From: Bacillota bacterium
GTDB taxonomy: Bacteria > Bacillota > Clostridia > Lachnospirales > Lachnospiraceae
NCBI GenBank assembly: GCA_023450835.1
Contig: JAEXGM010000110.1
Location: 1 to 41,586 of the forward strand
DNA length: 41,586 nucleotides
Direction of reading: 5' to 3'
The first letter of the stretch is position 1, and the number at the start of each line of letters is the position of its first letter. This document shows positions 16,648-25,072 of the stretch, one piece after another. The translations under genes were made by a program, and so were the position numbers. Below the pieces are notes generated by a model. The model saw only the letters and a list, made by a program, of their open reading frames with translations, was not told the DNA's origin and searched no databases.

Positions 16648-17104
16648 ATGTCTGATTTGCAAAATCCACAATTAATGTCCGGTCAGCCTCAGTCAGCCCA
16701 ACATGCTTCCATGGGAGCTGCCGAAGTCTTTGGACAAATACTTGAAGCATTCAAAACTGGAAATCTGCAGGTATTGTTTGAGCTGATAGCTGAAGATGCA
16801 GTAATGGAGTTTCCCTTCGCACCCCCCCGGACGGCCGCGACGGGTCGAGGGAAAAGATAATATCATTAAGTATAACATGCAAGTTATGAGCATCACCAAA
16901 GTCACAGGCCTTAAAGAGGTTGAAATCCATCGCATGATTGACCCTGACTGCGTTGTAATAGAAATGACAGGGTACGGAACTGTGCTGGCAACCGGTGATG
17001 CTTATGAAAGGCGCTATATTGATGTGTGCCGTACCAAGAACGGACGGATACAACTCATCCGGGATTATTGGAATCCTCAGGAATCTCCGGCAGCCAAGGG
17101 ATAA
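16648..17104 (+). pseudogene. NTF2/SnoaL-like protein interrupted by a frameshift in a C7 tract
   Basis: The first part (MSDLQNPQLMSGQ... to residue about 60, ending AVMEFPFAPP) has the NTF2-like cone fold pattern AAEVFGQILEAFKTGNLQVLFELIAEDAVMEFPF. The frame then goes off at a run of seven C (16822-16828) and stops at 16860. Removing one C restores an open frame: GRPRRVEGKDNIIKYNMQ, then a continuous second half to 17104 with DAYERRYIDVCRTKNGRIQLIRDYWNP, the usual C-terminal strand of SnoaL-like proteins. Joined, it would have about 151 residues, a normal length. It is either a pseudogene, a phase-variable gene or a sequencing error. GGGAGG precedes the ATG. Confidence 0.75.
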
Positions 17105-17243
17105 AAGAGTGACCCAGACAGAATAGGGCATATCACAAGAAGAACATAGTGGCGCTGAGGTGTTTACCAGTGGCCTGCTAAAAGAAAGATTGACTCAATT
17201 GGATGTACAAGCAGAAAATTATATTTTGTTTGTCTGGTAAGTT

Positions 17244-17272
17244 TTGATACAATTTGATAAAATGATTATATT
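17244..17272 (+). promoter_or_regulatory. Promoter for the 4Fe-4S protein gene
   Basis: TTGATA (17244-17249), a 17-base spacer and TATATT (17267-17272). Transcription would start about 25 bases before the ATG at 17305, giving a short leader with AGGAAGG. This separates the gene from the frameshifted one upstream. Confidence 0.6.
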
Positions 17273-17304
17273 CTATCCAAACTTACTATTAGGAAGGTAA
17301 ATCC

Positions 17305-18582
17305 ATGGGTCATATTACTAGCAGAGATGCCTATAAAAATTTAGAAGAAAGAATCAATTGGTTTACACAAGGGGCTCCGCCGTCGGACAGCCTGTATAAA
17401 ATCCTGCAGGTCCTGTTTACGGAGAAGGAAGCCAAATGGGTCGCACGATTGCCGGTTCGCCCATTTACAGCAAAGAAGGCAGCAAAGATCTGGAATACCA
17501 GCGAAGGGAAAGCAGAAACCTTCTTAGAGCATCTTTGCGAGAAGGCGTTGCTCGTGGATTCTTTTTATAAAGGGGAACGTCAATTTGTAATGCCGCCCCC
17601 AATGGCAGGGTTTATTGAATTTGCCTTGATGCGTACAAGAGGCGATATTGATCAGAAATATTTAAGTGAATTGTATTATCAATATATGAATGTGGAAGAA
17701 GATTTCGTGAAGGATTTGTTTTTCGCAACGGAGACCCATCTTGGACGGGTCTATGTGCAGGAGCCGGTTCTGACGAATGCCAACACCATTCATATTCTGG
17801 ATTATGAAAGAGCAAGCCATATTGTTGAGGAAGCTTCTCATATAGGTCTTGGAACCTGTTATTGCAGACATAAGATGTTACATGCAGGGCATCCATGTGA
17901 AATAGACGCTCCTTTGGATGTTTGTCTCACCTTTGGAAATGTCGCCCGTTCTCTTGCTGAGAATGGACAGCATGCGCGATTAATCGATAAGAAAGAGGCA
18001 ATGGATGTATTAGAACGTTCTTATGCAGCCAATCTGGTGCAAATCGGTGAAAATGTCCGGGAAGACCCGGCATTTATTTGTAATTGCTGCGGCTGTTGCT
18101 GTGAAGCCTTGCAGGCAGCAAGAAAATTCAGCCCCATGCAGCCTGTTGCTACTACGAATTATATACCCAAGATTTCAGATGAATGTATAGGCTGCGGTAA
18201 ATGTGAAAAAGTATGTCCCGTATTGGCTATTTCCATGGCAAGCAAAAAAGAGGGTAAGGCGGCAGTGGTAGATAAGGAAGTATGTCTTGGCTGTGGTGTT
18301 TGTGTGCGAAGCTGCCCCAAAGGTGCCATTGAATTAGTACGAAGGGAAGTTCAAGTCATTACACCGGTAAACAGCACCCATAGATTTGTGCTGCAGGCAA
18401 TCGAGAAGGGAACCCTCCAAAATCTTATATTTGATAACCAGGCATTTGCCAATCATCGTGCCATGGCAGCAGTACTTGGAGTTATACTTAAATTACCGCC
18501 TTTAAAGCAGATGTTGGCCAGTAAACAATTTAAATCCATCTATCTGGATAAGTTATTGTCCAGTAGCGCTAAAAGGCCATAA
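17305..18582 (+). CDS. 4Fe-4S dicluster protein with N-terminal winged-helix-like region
   Basis: A 425-residue cytoplasmic iron-sulphur protein. The first 100 residues resemble a small helical winged-helix-type region (AKKAAKIWNTSEGKAETFLEHLCEKALL). A central part has conserved cysteines (GTCYCRHKMLHAGHPC, about 185-200) and a remarkable ICNCCGCCCEAL cluster (about 260). Two ferredoxin-type 4Fe-4S motifs follow: CIGCGKCEKVCPV (about 295) and CLGCGVCVRSCPK (about 328). The family is widespread in anaerobes and poorly characterised; a redox or electron-transfer role is likely. It begins at ATG after AGGAAGG and ends before a strong terminator. Confidence 0.85.
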   Translation: MGHITSRDAYKNLEERINWFTQGAPPSDSLYKILQVLFTEKEAKWVARLPVRPFTAKKAAKIWNTSEGKAETFLEHLCEKALLVDSFYKGERQFVMPPPMAGFIEFALMRTRGDIDQKYLSELYYQYMNVEEDFVKDLFFATETHLGRVYVQEPVLTNANTIHILDYERASHIVEEASHIGLGTCYCRHKMLHAGHPCEIDAPLDVCLTFGNVARSLAENGQHARLIDKKEAMDVLERSYAANLVQIGENVREDPAFICNCCGCCCEALQAARKFSPMQPVATTNYIPKISDECIGCGKCEKVCPVLAISMASKKEGKAAVVDKEVCLGCGVCVRSCPKGAIELVRREVQVITPVNSTHRFVLQAIEKGTLQNLIFDNQAFANHRAMAAVLGVILKLPPLKQMLASKQFKSIYLDKLLSSSAKRP

Positions 18583-18590
18583 TAAAATAT

Positions 18591-18650
18591 AAAAGACATT
18601 AACGCAAGCTGATTGATACCGGGAGGTAAAGCTGCGTTAATGTCTTTTTT
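18591..18650 (+). terminator. Rho-independent terminator after the 4Fe-4S protein
   Basis: AAAGACATTAACGCA pairs with TGCGTTAATGTCTTT (15-bp perfect stem) followed by T residues; the loop is about 26 bases. Being symmetrical, it may also act on transcripts from the convergent hxlR-type gene. Confidence 0.9.
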
Positions 18651-18700
18651 GTATAGAATAGCCGCCGCACCACGCTTTTTACCATGAGGGGCAGGGAATA

Positions 18701-19042
18701 CTATCCATTATTTTGCTGATTCTGATTACTTTGCTTTAGGTGTTCTAGTCCCCAAGTATTCATTTCATCTAAGATCGGTTTTAAAGATTTCCCCAGTTCC
18801 GTAAGAGAATATTCGACCTTTGGCGGTACCTCCGGATAAACTTTTCTATAGATGATTCCGTCTTCTTCCAGCTGCCGAAGCTGTTGTGTCAGCATCTTCT
18901 GGCTTATTTTGTTAATTCCTTTGCTGAGTTCACTGAATCTTTGTGTTCCGTTATTGAATAGATTTCTTAGGATAAGAACTTTCCATTTGTGCCCGATTAG
19001 GTTGACTGTATGTTCAATGGGGCATGATTTATCACATGGCAT
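18701..19042 (-). CDS. HxlR family winged-helix transcriptional regulator
   Basis: A 113-residue HxlR protein: MPCDKSCPIEHTVNLIGHKWKVLILRNLF at the start, the recognition part QRFSELSKGINKISQKMLTQQLRQLEEDGI and the wing VPPKVEYSLTELG. Two N-terminal cysteines (Cys3 and Cys7) could be redox or electrophile sensors, as in known HxlR members. The open frame extends further upstream to 19150, but AGGAG sits eight bases from the ATG at 19042, so that start is used. It is divergent from a cupin and a VOC-fold gene, its likely targets. Confidence 0.9.
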   Translation of the reverse strand: MPCDKSCPIEHTVNLIGHKWKVLILRNLFNNGTQRFSELSKGINKISQKMLTQQLRQLEEDGIIYRKVYPEVPPKVEYSLTELGKSLKPILDEMNTWGLEHLKQSNQNQQNNG

Positions 19043-19071
19043 TACTATCACTCCTGTCAATTGTAACTTTA

Positions 19072-19091
19072 TACTTACTTTTTGGTTAGTA
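19072..19091. promoter_or_regulatory. Candidate HxlR operator (TACTTAC-N6-GTTAGTA)
   Basis: A 20-base near-palindrome 30 bases upstream of the hxlR-type start. HxlR-family sites reported in Gram-positives have similar TACT...AGTA arms around an A/T run, so autoregulation is plausible. Confidence 0.55.
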
Positions 19092-19128
19092 TAGCACGAA
19101 ATAGTGCCTTCTTGCAAATAGTTTGTAA

Positions 19129-19141
19129 CACTATTATAGTG
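19129..19141. promoter_or_regulatory. Perfect palindrome CACTATTATAGTG
   Basis: A 13-base perfect palindrome in the divergent region between the hxlR-type and cupin genes, with a related imperfect repeat (GCAC-N6-GTGC) at about 19094-19107. It could be a second operator that controls the cupin/VOC transcript. Confidence 0.4.
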
Positions 19142-19241
19142 AGTGTACAACAGTAACTTTTAAATCAGCTGATTTGAGATTAATTGTTTATGGTAAGTAA
19201 TAATTAAACTCTAAAATTTAAAAAGATAGGAGCAATAAGAA

Positions 19242-19568
19242 ATGGAAAAAATGAATATTGGTGATATTCTTGATTTTGCAACTGAAAAAAGCGCTCGTAA
19301 GGCAATATTCAAAGAGGGGCACCTGGATACAGGGCTTTTGCTGTATGCCCCAGGGCAGACAACACCTGATCATAAACATTCGGATATTGATGAAGTCTTT
19401 TATGTAATTTCCGGCGAAGGAACAATCACAATAAACAAGGAAGAAATACATCTGAAAGAAAAGGATATCGTTTTCTCACCGAATGGGGAGACACATGGAT
19501 TTAATAATACCAGTTCTGATAACTGGGTCGTATTGCAGATTAAGATTGACATTTCCGGGAACCATTAA
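19242..19568 (+). CDS. Small cupin domain protein
   Basis: A 108-residue single-domain cupin. Metal-binding residues are visible in the first motif (PDHKHSDIDEVFYVISGEGTITI: His, His, Glu) and the second (PNGETHGFNN: His). The product is a cytoplasmic beta barrel that may bind a metal and a small acid or thiol compound. The ATG follows AGGAG. It is followed 42 bases later by a VOC-fold gene in the same direction and is divergent from an HxlR regulator, so the three probably form one regulated module. Confidence 0.88.
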   Translation: MEKMNIGDILDFATEKSARKAIFKEGHLDTGLLLYAPGQTTPDHKHSDIDEVFYVISGEGTITINKEEIHLKEKDIVFSPNGETHGFNNTSSDNWVVLQIKIDISGNH

Positions 19569-19610
19569 TTATCTATATATTTCAAAAGTGAGAACAGGAG
19601 GTATTAATTA

Positions 19611-19991
19611 GTGTTTACACGAATTGACCATGTTGCATTTTCTGTAAAAGACAGGCAGAAGTCCATTGACTTCTATGAAAAAAACTTTGGGTTCAAAAAA
19701 TATTACGAACACGATGTTCCAGGGGTACCTGACCTCGAAAAGGTTGTTTATCTTCAGTTAGGCGATACTGTGTTAGAGTTTGAACATTGGACACATGAAA
19801 AGGAGAATAGGGGGTATCATTTCTGTCTCATTAGCGATGATTTTGATTCGGATTATCAGAGGCTTAAAAATGCAGGGATTCCGGTTGTAACAGAGCCCCA
19901 TATTCCCGAGCCCCGGACACCTCAGGAAGCAGACTGGAAAAGAGTTGTTTTTCAAGGCCCTGACGGCGAATTAATTGAATTCCGAGGATAA
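19611..19991 (+). CDS. VOC family (glyoxalase/dioxygenase superfamily) protein
   Basis: A 126-residue protein of the vicinal oxygen chelate fold. It opens with RIDHVAFSVKDRQKSIDFYEKNFGF and closes with VVFQGPDGELIEFRG, giving the expected His near the start and Glu near the end as metal ligands; EFEHW provides the middle Glu. Family members include glyoxalase I, methylmalonyl-CoA epimerase and resistance proteins. It begins at GTG with AGGAGG nine bases upstream. The neighbouring cupin and HxlR suggest a carbonyl or electrophile detoxification unit. Confidence 0.9.
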   Translation: MFTRIDHVAFSVKDRQKSIDFYEKNFGFKKYYEHDVPGVPDLEKVVYLQLGDTVLEFEHWTHEKENRGYHFCLISDDFDSDYQRLKNAGIPVVTEPHIPEPRTPQEADWKRVVFQGPDGELIEFRG

Positions 19992-20210
19992 AACTGCTTG
20001 TGTTAAAATAAGCTGTCCTTGTTTTTATTGAAATATTTCCCAATTTACTATAAAATAATATTTAGTTTTGAATTGACTTTATAAATCTTGTGATGGATAC
20101 ATTTGCCCCTAAGATTTATTACGGCAGCATACCTGAAGTCAGCTATATGGAGTAATATAAATGCGTTGGGATAAAAGAAATAGTTTCAGGATATACACAA
20201 GGGAGGTCTT

Positions 20211-20543
20211 ATGGGAGTAAAGACATATTTTGAAGTGCAGAACTTTAAAGCGGTCAGATTTATAGGAAAAGAAGTTCTTGCTGGAAAGAAGAATCGTGTT
20301 CCTGATTTATGGGAAAAGATATTAAATGATGGAACCAATGATTTTCTCCAAAGCCTGCCTGAGCGGGTATCTCCGCTCGGAGACACGATTGGATGGATGG
20401 GGGAATATCAATGGAATATTACTCATTCGATAAGTATGCCAATATTGAAGAGGATGGGAATAACATCTTTACTTTTGGATATTATCTGCCATGTAAAAAA
20501 ATGTGAGCTTTATCACACAGGAAAGGAGACATCATATGATTGA
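20211..20543 (+). CDS. GyrI-like/AraC effector-binding-domain protein, possibly truncated
   Basis: The first 66 residues (GVKTYFEVQNFKAVRFIGKEV ... PELW-like PDLWEKIL ... GDTIGWMGEY) resemble the small-molecule-binding domain of the GyrI/AraC effector-binding family. After GWMGEY the sequence no longer looks like the family, and a different frame from about 20411 reads MEYYSFDKYANIEEDGNNIF, which has more protein-like composition. A frameshift near the G5 run around 20398 is possible. The 110-residue ORF as read is shorter than the usual 150. Its stop overlaps the next start by eight bases, and GGGAGG precedes its ATG. Confidence 0.5.
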   Translation: MGVKTYFEVQNFKAVRFIGKEVLAGKKNRVPDLWEKILNDGTNDFLQSLPERVSPLGDTIGWMGEYQWNITHSISMPILKRMGITSLLLDIICHVKKCELYHTGKETSYD

Positions 20544-21420
20544 ACTTGTCTTTGGCGAAAGCCCTGCCGGTGCCCTGAAAATGGCAAAATCAAGGAAACC
20601 GGGAGAAAGTTTGGGCGGTGCGGCTGCTGTGTTCGGAGGCACTGAAAAGGAAAAGCGTGAAGCAATAAAACCTCATAACTGGACCGGCATGGAGATGGAA
20701 GGCAGTTCTACGGATGTCATTACATTAACACTTGAGTTGGATATTGGTGATATTTCAGACATGGATATCGATATAAACAAACGCGAAAAGCTGTTGGAGG
20801 GCCTGTTTTTAGACTTTCCGGGAGCATTTGATAGAATGTGGAAATTAAATCAGCATGCCTTGATGCGGCTTCAGGAAGCGAAAACTTCGCTGGAACCTGT
20901 ACGAATGTGGGTAAGCACCAGCGATCCGGCAGAAATGTGCGGTATGTATTTTATATGTCACTTGATGTCCGATTCACAAACACCTCTCTCTGTCGTATAT
21001 ATTCCAAAACTGATTGAGAAAGATAACCGTATAATATGGTACCGCAGCACCGGAGAAGTAGAGGCAGAAGAGCTTGGAGCATTTACTGAGTATGAGGAAG
21101 CTATAAGCGAATTACAGCGAAGAGCCTATGCCGGTATCTGGTGTGGACTGGTGCGTGAAAATGCTCCTTTGCGTGCAATTATAAATGGAGGTGTTATTAG
21201 TGTACCAGTGGATTTTTATGATTTCGCACTTCTATTTAACCTGTCGGAAGAAGCGTTAAAGGTCGGACAACTAATTGGCAAAACAATAGGTCTAATACCC
21301 GGTGTAGGTGACCGCTGGTTATATTTAAGAATACGGGCGATGATACAATCGGGAAAGTTACTTGAGCTTTCAGTAGGAACAGGCGATCATCCTTATTCAG
21401 CAATAGTAAAACGAAAATAA
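20536..21420 (+). CDS. DUF1835/DUF3658-like protein
   Basis: A 294-residue cytoplasmic protein. The N-terminal IELVFGESPAGALKMAK matches the start of DUF1835 proteins; the middle carries an acidic segment (DIGDISDMDIDINKREK) and the later part includes the WYRSTGEVEAEELG region. The C-terminal 40 residues, with GDRWLYLRIRAMIQSGKLLEL, correspond to DUF3658. The molecular function of this family is unknown. AAAGGAG precedes the ATG at 20536 by seven bases; an upstream ATG at 20503 lacks a site. It is coupled to the GyrI-like ORF and followed 110 bases later by an AraC-type gene. Confidence 0.72.
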   Translation: MIELVFGESPAGALKMAKSRKPGESLGGAAAVFGGTEKEKREAIKPHNWTGMEMEGSSTDVITLTLELDIGDISDMDIDINKREKLLEGLFLDFPGAFDRMWKLNQHALMRLQEAKTSLEPVRMWVSTSDPAEMCGMYFICHLMSDSQTPLSVVYIPKLIEKDNRIIWYRSTGEVEAEELGAFTEYEEAISELQRRAYAGIWCGLVRENAPLRAIINGGVISVPVDFYDFALLFNLSEEALKVGQLIGKTIGLIPGVGDRWLYLRIRAMIQSGKLLELSVGTGDHPYSAIVKRK

Positions 21421-21529
21421 GGGAACATTGGGTAAAGTGCAGTATTTAAGTTTGGTGGACAGATAAAACCGGAAAAAGACAGGAAAATCATTGGATAGTT
21501 CGCTATACTTGTACTGTGAGGTGGCTGAT

Positions 21530-22942
21530 ATGGATTGGATTAAAGATACTCAAGAGGCAATAAATTATATAGAAATGCATTTATTGGAAGACATCAGTAT
21601 TAATGATGTGTCAAACCATGTGAATTCATCAAGTGATTATTTCAATAGAGTATTTCGTATTGTGACGGGTTTCTCCATCAGCGAATATATGCGAAATAGA
21701 AAATTATCACTTGCGGGAGAAGAGTTATTATCCTCAAAAAGCAAAATAATAGATATTGCTTTAAAATATGGATACGAAACCCCCGAAAGCTTTACAAAGG
21801 CATTTTCACGTTTTCATGGCATTACCCCATCGGAGGTAAGTTCATTTTATAAATGTCTCAAATGTTTCAGTCCTCTCACAATACAAATCAATGTAAAGGG
21901 AGGATTCACCATGTCCAGAAGATTAATTCCAAATGTCTCAAAGTTGTACGAAAACCCTGCCGAAAACTATATGTTTCCCAGTTGTATGAGGTCTGTAATG
22001 GATGTGCTTATTGAAAAAAATGAGATGGATTTTCTTTTCTTTGCCGGTGTTACAGGGGATTTATTTTCACAGTTATGGCTCGAGCCAAAATGGCAATATA
22101 ACGATTCTTATTCCAATGTATGTAAGGATACTCAATTACCTATAAAAGCAGCCTTTGATGCTTGCGGATACTCATATGAATACTTTTATAAAGACGATAT
22201 AACAAGAATGAAACGTGAATGTACACAAAAAATAGTTGATTCTATAGATAAAGGCCTGCCTGTTTTAACCTTTGGTATTGTCGGCCCGCCTATTTGCTCA
22301 ATTATCTGCGGATATGACGAAAATGGTGAGGTATTAATCGGATGGTCACAGTTCACGGATGAACTTCAGGAAGATAGTCCGATGGATTTGGTAACCTCGG
22401 AAAATTATTTTTCGAAGAAAAACGGTCTTGACCGTTCAGAAGCTTTGATTTTTTTGAAAAGAAAAGAAAAAATGCCGGATATGGCAGAAAGTATGCGTTT
22501 ATCAATTTTAAACATACCTGTTTGGGCTTCAATGGCAGCCGGGAGCAATATATATTTTGGCAAAAATGCTTTTGAAAAATGGGCTGGGTCATTATTATGT
22601 GATGAATACTTTGAAAATGAAGATATGCTGGCGGGACCAATGGACACCTATGGCAGTTGTATGGTTTCTGTTGGTACCAATATGCATTATATTCAAGAAT
22701 ACCTTAACCGTGCTTTTGAGTACTGCCCTGATATGAGAAATATAATTGAAAAACTTAAGCAGGTTTATGACAGAGAAAATGATACACTTCAAAAAATCGT
22801 GGAATTTCAGGGAGGATATTTCTTTGATGCAAACCGCAAAGCACTTTTAGACAAAGACTTCCGTACTAAATTGGCCGAACTTGTCCGAGAAGTCGGTCAC
22901 TATTATTATGAGGCGGCTTGTGTCCTTAGCCTTACAAAATAA
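21530..22942 (+). CDS. AraC-type HTH protein fused to a C39-peptidase-like (BtrH-like) domain
   Basis: A 470-residue protein. Residues 1-110 are a pair of AraC helix-turn-helix motifs (MDWIKDTQEAINYIEMHLLEDISINDVS and IIDIALKYGYETPESFTKAFSRFHGITPSE, in parts). Residues 128-470 form a separate domain with FPSCMRSVMDVLIEK, LPVLTFGIVGPPICSIICGYDENGEVLIGWSQF and an alpha-helical C-terminus; this resembles the C39-like/BtrH N-terminal group. An N-terminal HTH with a large C-terminal domain inverts the usual AraC order. The ATG 21530 with AGGTGG is preferred over TTG 21491. An internal start for the second domain is listed separately. Confidence 0.75.
   Translation: MDWIKDTQEAINYIEMHLLEDISINDVSNHVNSSSDYFNRVFRIVTGFSISEYMRNRKLSLAGEELLSSKSKIIDIALKYGYETPESFTKAFSRFHGITPSEVSSFYKCLKCFSPLTIQINVKGGFTMSRRLIPNVSKLYENPAENYMFPSCMRSVMDVLIEKNEMDFLFFAGVTGDLFSQLWLEPKWQYNDSYSNVCKDTQLPIKAAFDACGYSYEYFYKDDITRMKRECTQKIVDSIDKGLPVLTFGIVGPPICSIICGYDENGEVLIGWSQFTDELQEDSPMDLVTSENYFSKKNGLDRSEALIFLKRKEKMPDMAESMRLSILNIPVWASMAAGSNIYFGKNAFEKWAGSLLCDEYFENEDMLAGPMDTYGSCMVSVGTNMHYIQEYLNRAFEYCPDMRNIIEKLKQVYDRENDTLQKIVEFQGGYFFDANRKALLDKDFRTKLAELVREVGHYYYEAACVLSLTK
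21898..21913 (+). promoter_or_regulatory. Internal ribosome binding site and start codon in the AraC fusion gene
   Basis: GGGAGG (21898-21903) lies seven bases before an in-frame ATG at 21911, exactly at the boundary between the HTH and the second domain. Translation from here would give a 343-residue free C-terminal protein (MSRRLIPNVSKLYENPAEN...). Confidence 0.55.
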
Positions 22943-22975
22943 GTTTGGAATAATTAATTAACGAAGGATAAATTG

Positions 22976-23016
22976 AAAGGATGCCAGGAAAGCAAACCCT
23001 GGCATCCTTCTTTATA
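22976..23016 (+). terminator. Rho-independent terminator after the AraC fusion gene
   Basis: AAGGATGCCAGG pairs with CCTGGCATCCTT (12-bp stem, loop of about 9) followed by CTTTATATTT. Its symmetry lets it also serve the convergent kup gene. Confidence 0.85.
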
Positions 23017-23053
23017 TTTATGAGCTACTTTGTTACAGCCTATTGAAATCTTC

Positions 23054-25072
23054 TCAATGCTTTTCAATGGCAGGTTTTGAACTTCTCTTTAGAACAGTAC
23101 GGTTTGAATGACCGAGTATCATTGGAACCTTTTCAATGTAAACATCACTGGTGTCAAGGCCGAACCAATTAGACGGAGAGACCGTGAACTTCTGTATAAA
23201 GAACTTTGTTCTTAACAAAAATGAATCCCAGCCTGACAGAGAGGATTGATTGGAAAGCACTTCTTCAATAAATACAAAACGGAAGTCTCCAAGCTTACGG
23301 TTCGGAATAATAGAATAAGCATTGGATTGATTATCAATCTCCTTATTATTCACCATTTCTGTTGATATCTGACGTAAGAATACATTTAGATTCTGCTCGA
23401 TTCGGAAACCAAGATTTATCTGGATGTTTACGATAAAGGATGTGTTGTATTTTTCAACTACATAGTCGGCCTGATAAGGCTCATCTGTAACATATACATT
23501 CACAAACCAGTAAACATCGGCTCTTTTTGGCCTTTTATCTAACAGGAAGTACATTATCTTGCGTTCTATTTCTTTTGTGTTGGGGCAATTAGTCAGGCAT
23601 ACGAGATTACTTGCATATTTCGGAACATCCGGGTCATGGCGTAATTCGCTTAATTGTTTAATATAATTTTCAATCGGTACAACTTCTCGAAAGCGCATCT
23701 TTATGATATGCGATCTGTCCCAGATATACATGATGAATAAAATAGAAATTGCGATAATTACCGCAACGAATCCACCATGGAAGAACTTAATAATATTTGC
23801 CAGGAAGAAAGAAGCTTCAAAACTCATAAAGAAAACAAGCATGATGACTGCAAGTACAATAGGTGCTTTTTTCTTCCGCATGTAGTTAAACAGCAGAATT
23901 GTTGTCATAAGCATGGTAACTGTGATGGCAAGACCGTATGCTGCTTCCATTTTGTCGGAGCTTTGAAAGTAAAGAACAATTCCGATACAAACAACGCATA
24001 ATATCCTGTTAATTGCGGGAATGTAGAGCTGACCCTTTAAAGAGGATGGATATAACGTATGTAGCCTTGGAAACAGATTCAATTTAATTGCCTCTGATAC
24101 AAGCGTAAAGGAGCCTGAAATCAGAGCTTGTGAAGCTATAATAGCAGCAAGTGTGGAGATTACGATGCCATATATCAGAAATCCTGATGGAATCATCTGA
24201 TAAAAAGGATTGATATCCTCCAATATGGTATGGGAGGTGCTGTTTTTGGCAGATAAAATCCATGCTCCCTGGCCAAAGTAGTTGAGCAGTAAACATAACT
24301 TAACAAAGGGCCATGTGGCATAAATATGTTTTCTTCCTACGTGCCCAAGATCCGAATAGAGAGCTTCCGCACCGGTCGAACATAAAAATATACTGCCCAG
24401 TATAAAAAAACCAAGTTTATTATCATTACTAAAGAGGATAGTAACCGCATAATATGGTGAAAAAGCACGTAACAGGGAAAGGTTACCTGCAAGATTTACA
24501 ATTCCGAAAACCGCTAAACTGCTGAACCATAAAAACATAATAGGGCCAAATAGTTTTCCGATAAATTCAGTTCCGCTGTGCTGAATAAAAAATAACGTAC
24601 AGATTATAAAAATAACAAGAATAACGATATTACGCTGGCTGTCTCCGAATAAATTATCAAAGACCGGAAGCAGTTTCAATCCTTCAACGGCGGAGGTAAC
24701 GGTTACGGCAGGTGTCAGCATTCCGTCAGCTAAAAGAGCAGACCCGCCAATCATCGCAGGAATGACAAGCCATTTGGAACGGTTCCTGACAAGTGCAAAA
24801 AGTGAGAAAATACCGCCTTCTCCTTTATTATCAGCTTTAAGTGTTATAAAAACATATTTTATGGTTGTTAAAATAGTAAGGGTCCAAAAAACCAATGATA
24901 ATGTTCCAAGAATAAAATTTTCAGATACGTTTTCTAAACCTCCATTCCCTTGAAGAACTGATTTCATTACATATAGCGGTGAAGTACCGATATCTCCGTA
25001 TACTACGCCTAATGTTACCAGAATACCTCCAAGTGAGAGTTTAGTTATGCAAGATTTTTTTGATGAAACCAC
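23054..25072 (-). CDS. kup: KUP/HAK/KT family potassium uptake protein
   Basis: A 672-residue potassium-proton symporter. The N-terminal signature GGILVTLGVVYGDIGTSPLYVMKSVLQGN is characteristic of KUP proteins, followed by about 12 membrane helices to residue 430 or so and a cytoplasmic C-terminal domain of about 240 residues. It takes up K+ at low external concentration. GTG is used as start, with AAAGGAG 11 bases before it, a rather long spacing. It is monocistronic, convergent with the AraC-type gene and divergent from the MerR-MutS operon. Confidence 0.95.
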   Translation of the reverse strand: MVSSKKSCITKLSLGGILVTLGVVYGDIGTSPLYVMKSVLQGNGGLENVSENFILGTLSLVFWTLTILTTIKYVFITLKADNKGEGGIFSLFALVRNRSKWLVIPAMIGGSALLADGMLTPAVTVTSAVEGLKLLPVFDNLFGDSQRNIVILVIFIICTLFFIQHSGTEFIGKLFGPIMFLWFSSLAVFGIVNLAGNLSLLRAFSPYYAVTILFSNDNKLGFFILGSIFLCSTGAEALYSDLGHVGRKHIYATWPFVKLCLLLNYFGQGAWILSAKNSTSHTILEDINPFYQMIPSGFLIYGIVISTLAAIIASQALISGSFTLVSEAIKLNLFPRLHTLYPSSLKGQLYIPAINRILCVVCIGIVLYFQSSDKMEAAYGLAITVTMLMTTILLFNYMRKKKAPIVLAVIMLVFFMSFEASFFLANIIKFFHGGFVAVIIAISILFIMYIWDRSHIIKMRFREVVPIENYIKQLSELRHDPDVPKYASNLVCLTNCPNTKEIERKIMYFLLDKRPKRADVYWFVNVYVTDEPYQADYVVEKYNTSFIVNIQINLGFRIEQNLNVFLRQISTEMVNNKEIDNQSNAYSIIPNRKLGDFRFVFIEEVLSNQSSLSGWDSFLLRTKFFIQKFTVSPSNWFGLDTSDVYIEKVPMILGHSNRTVLKRSSKPAIEKH

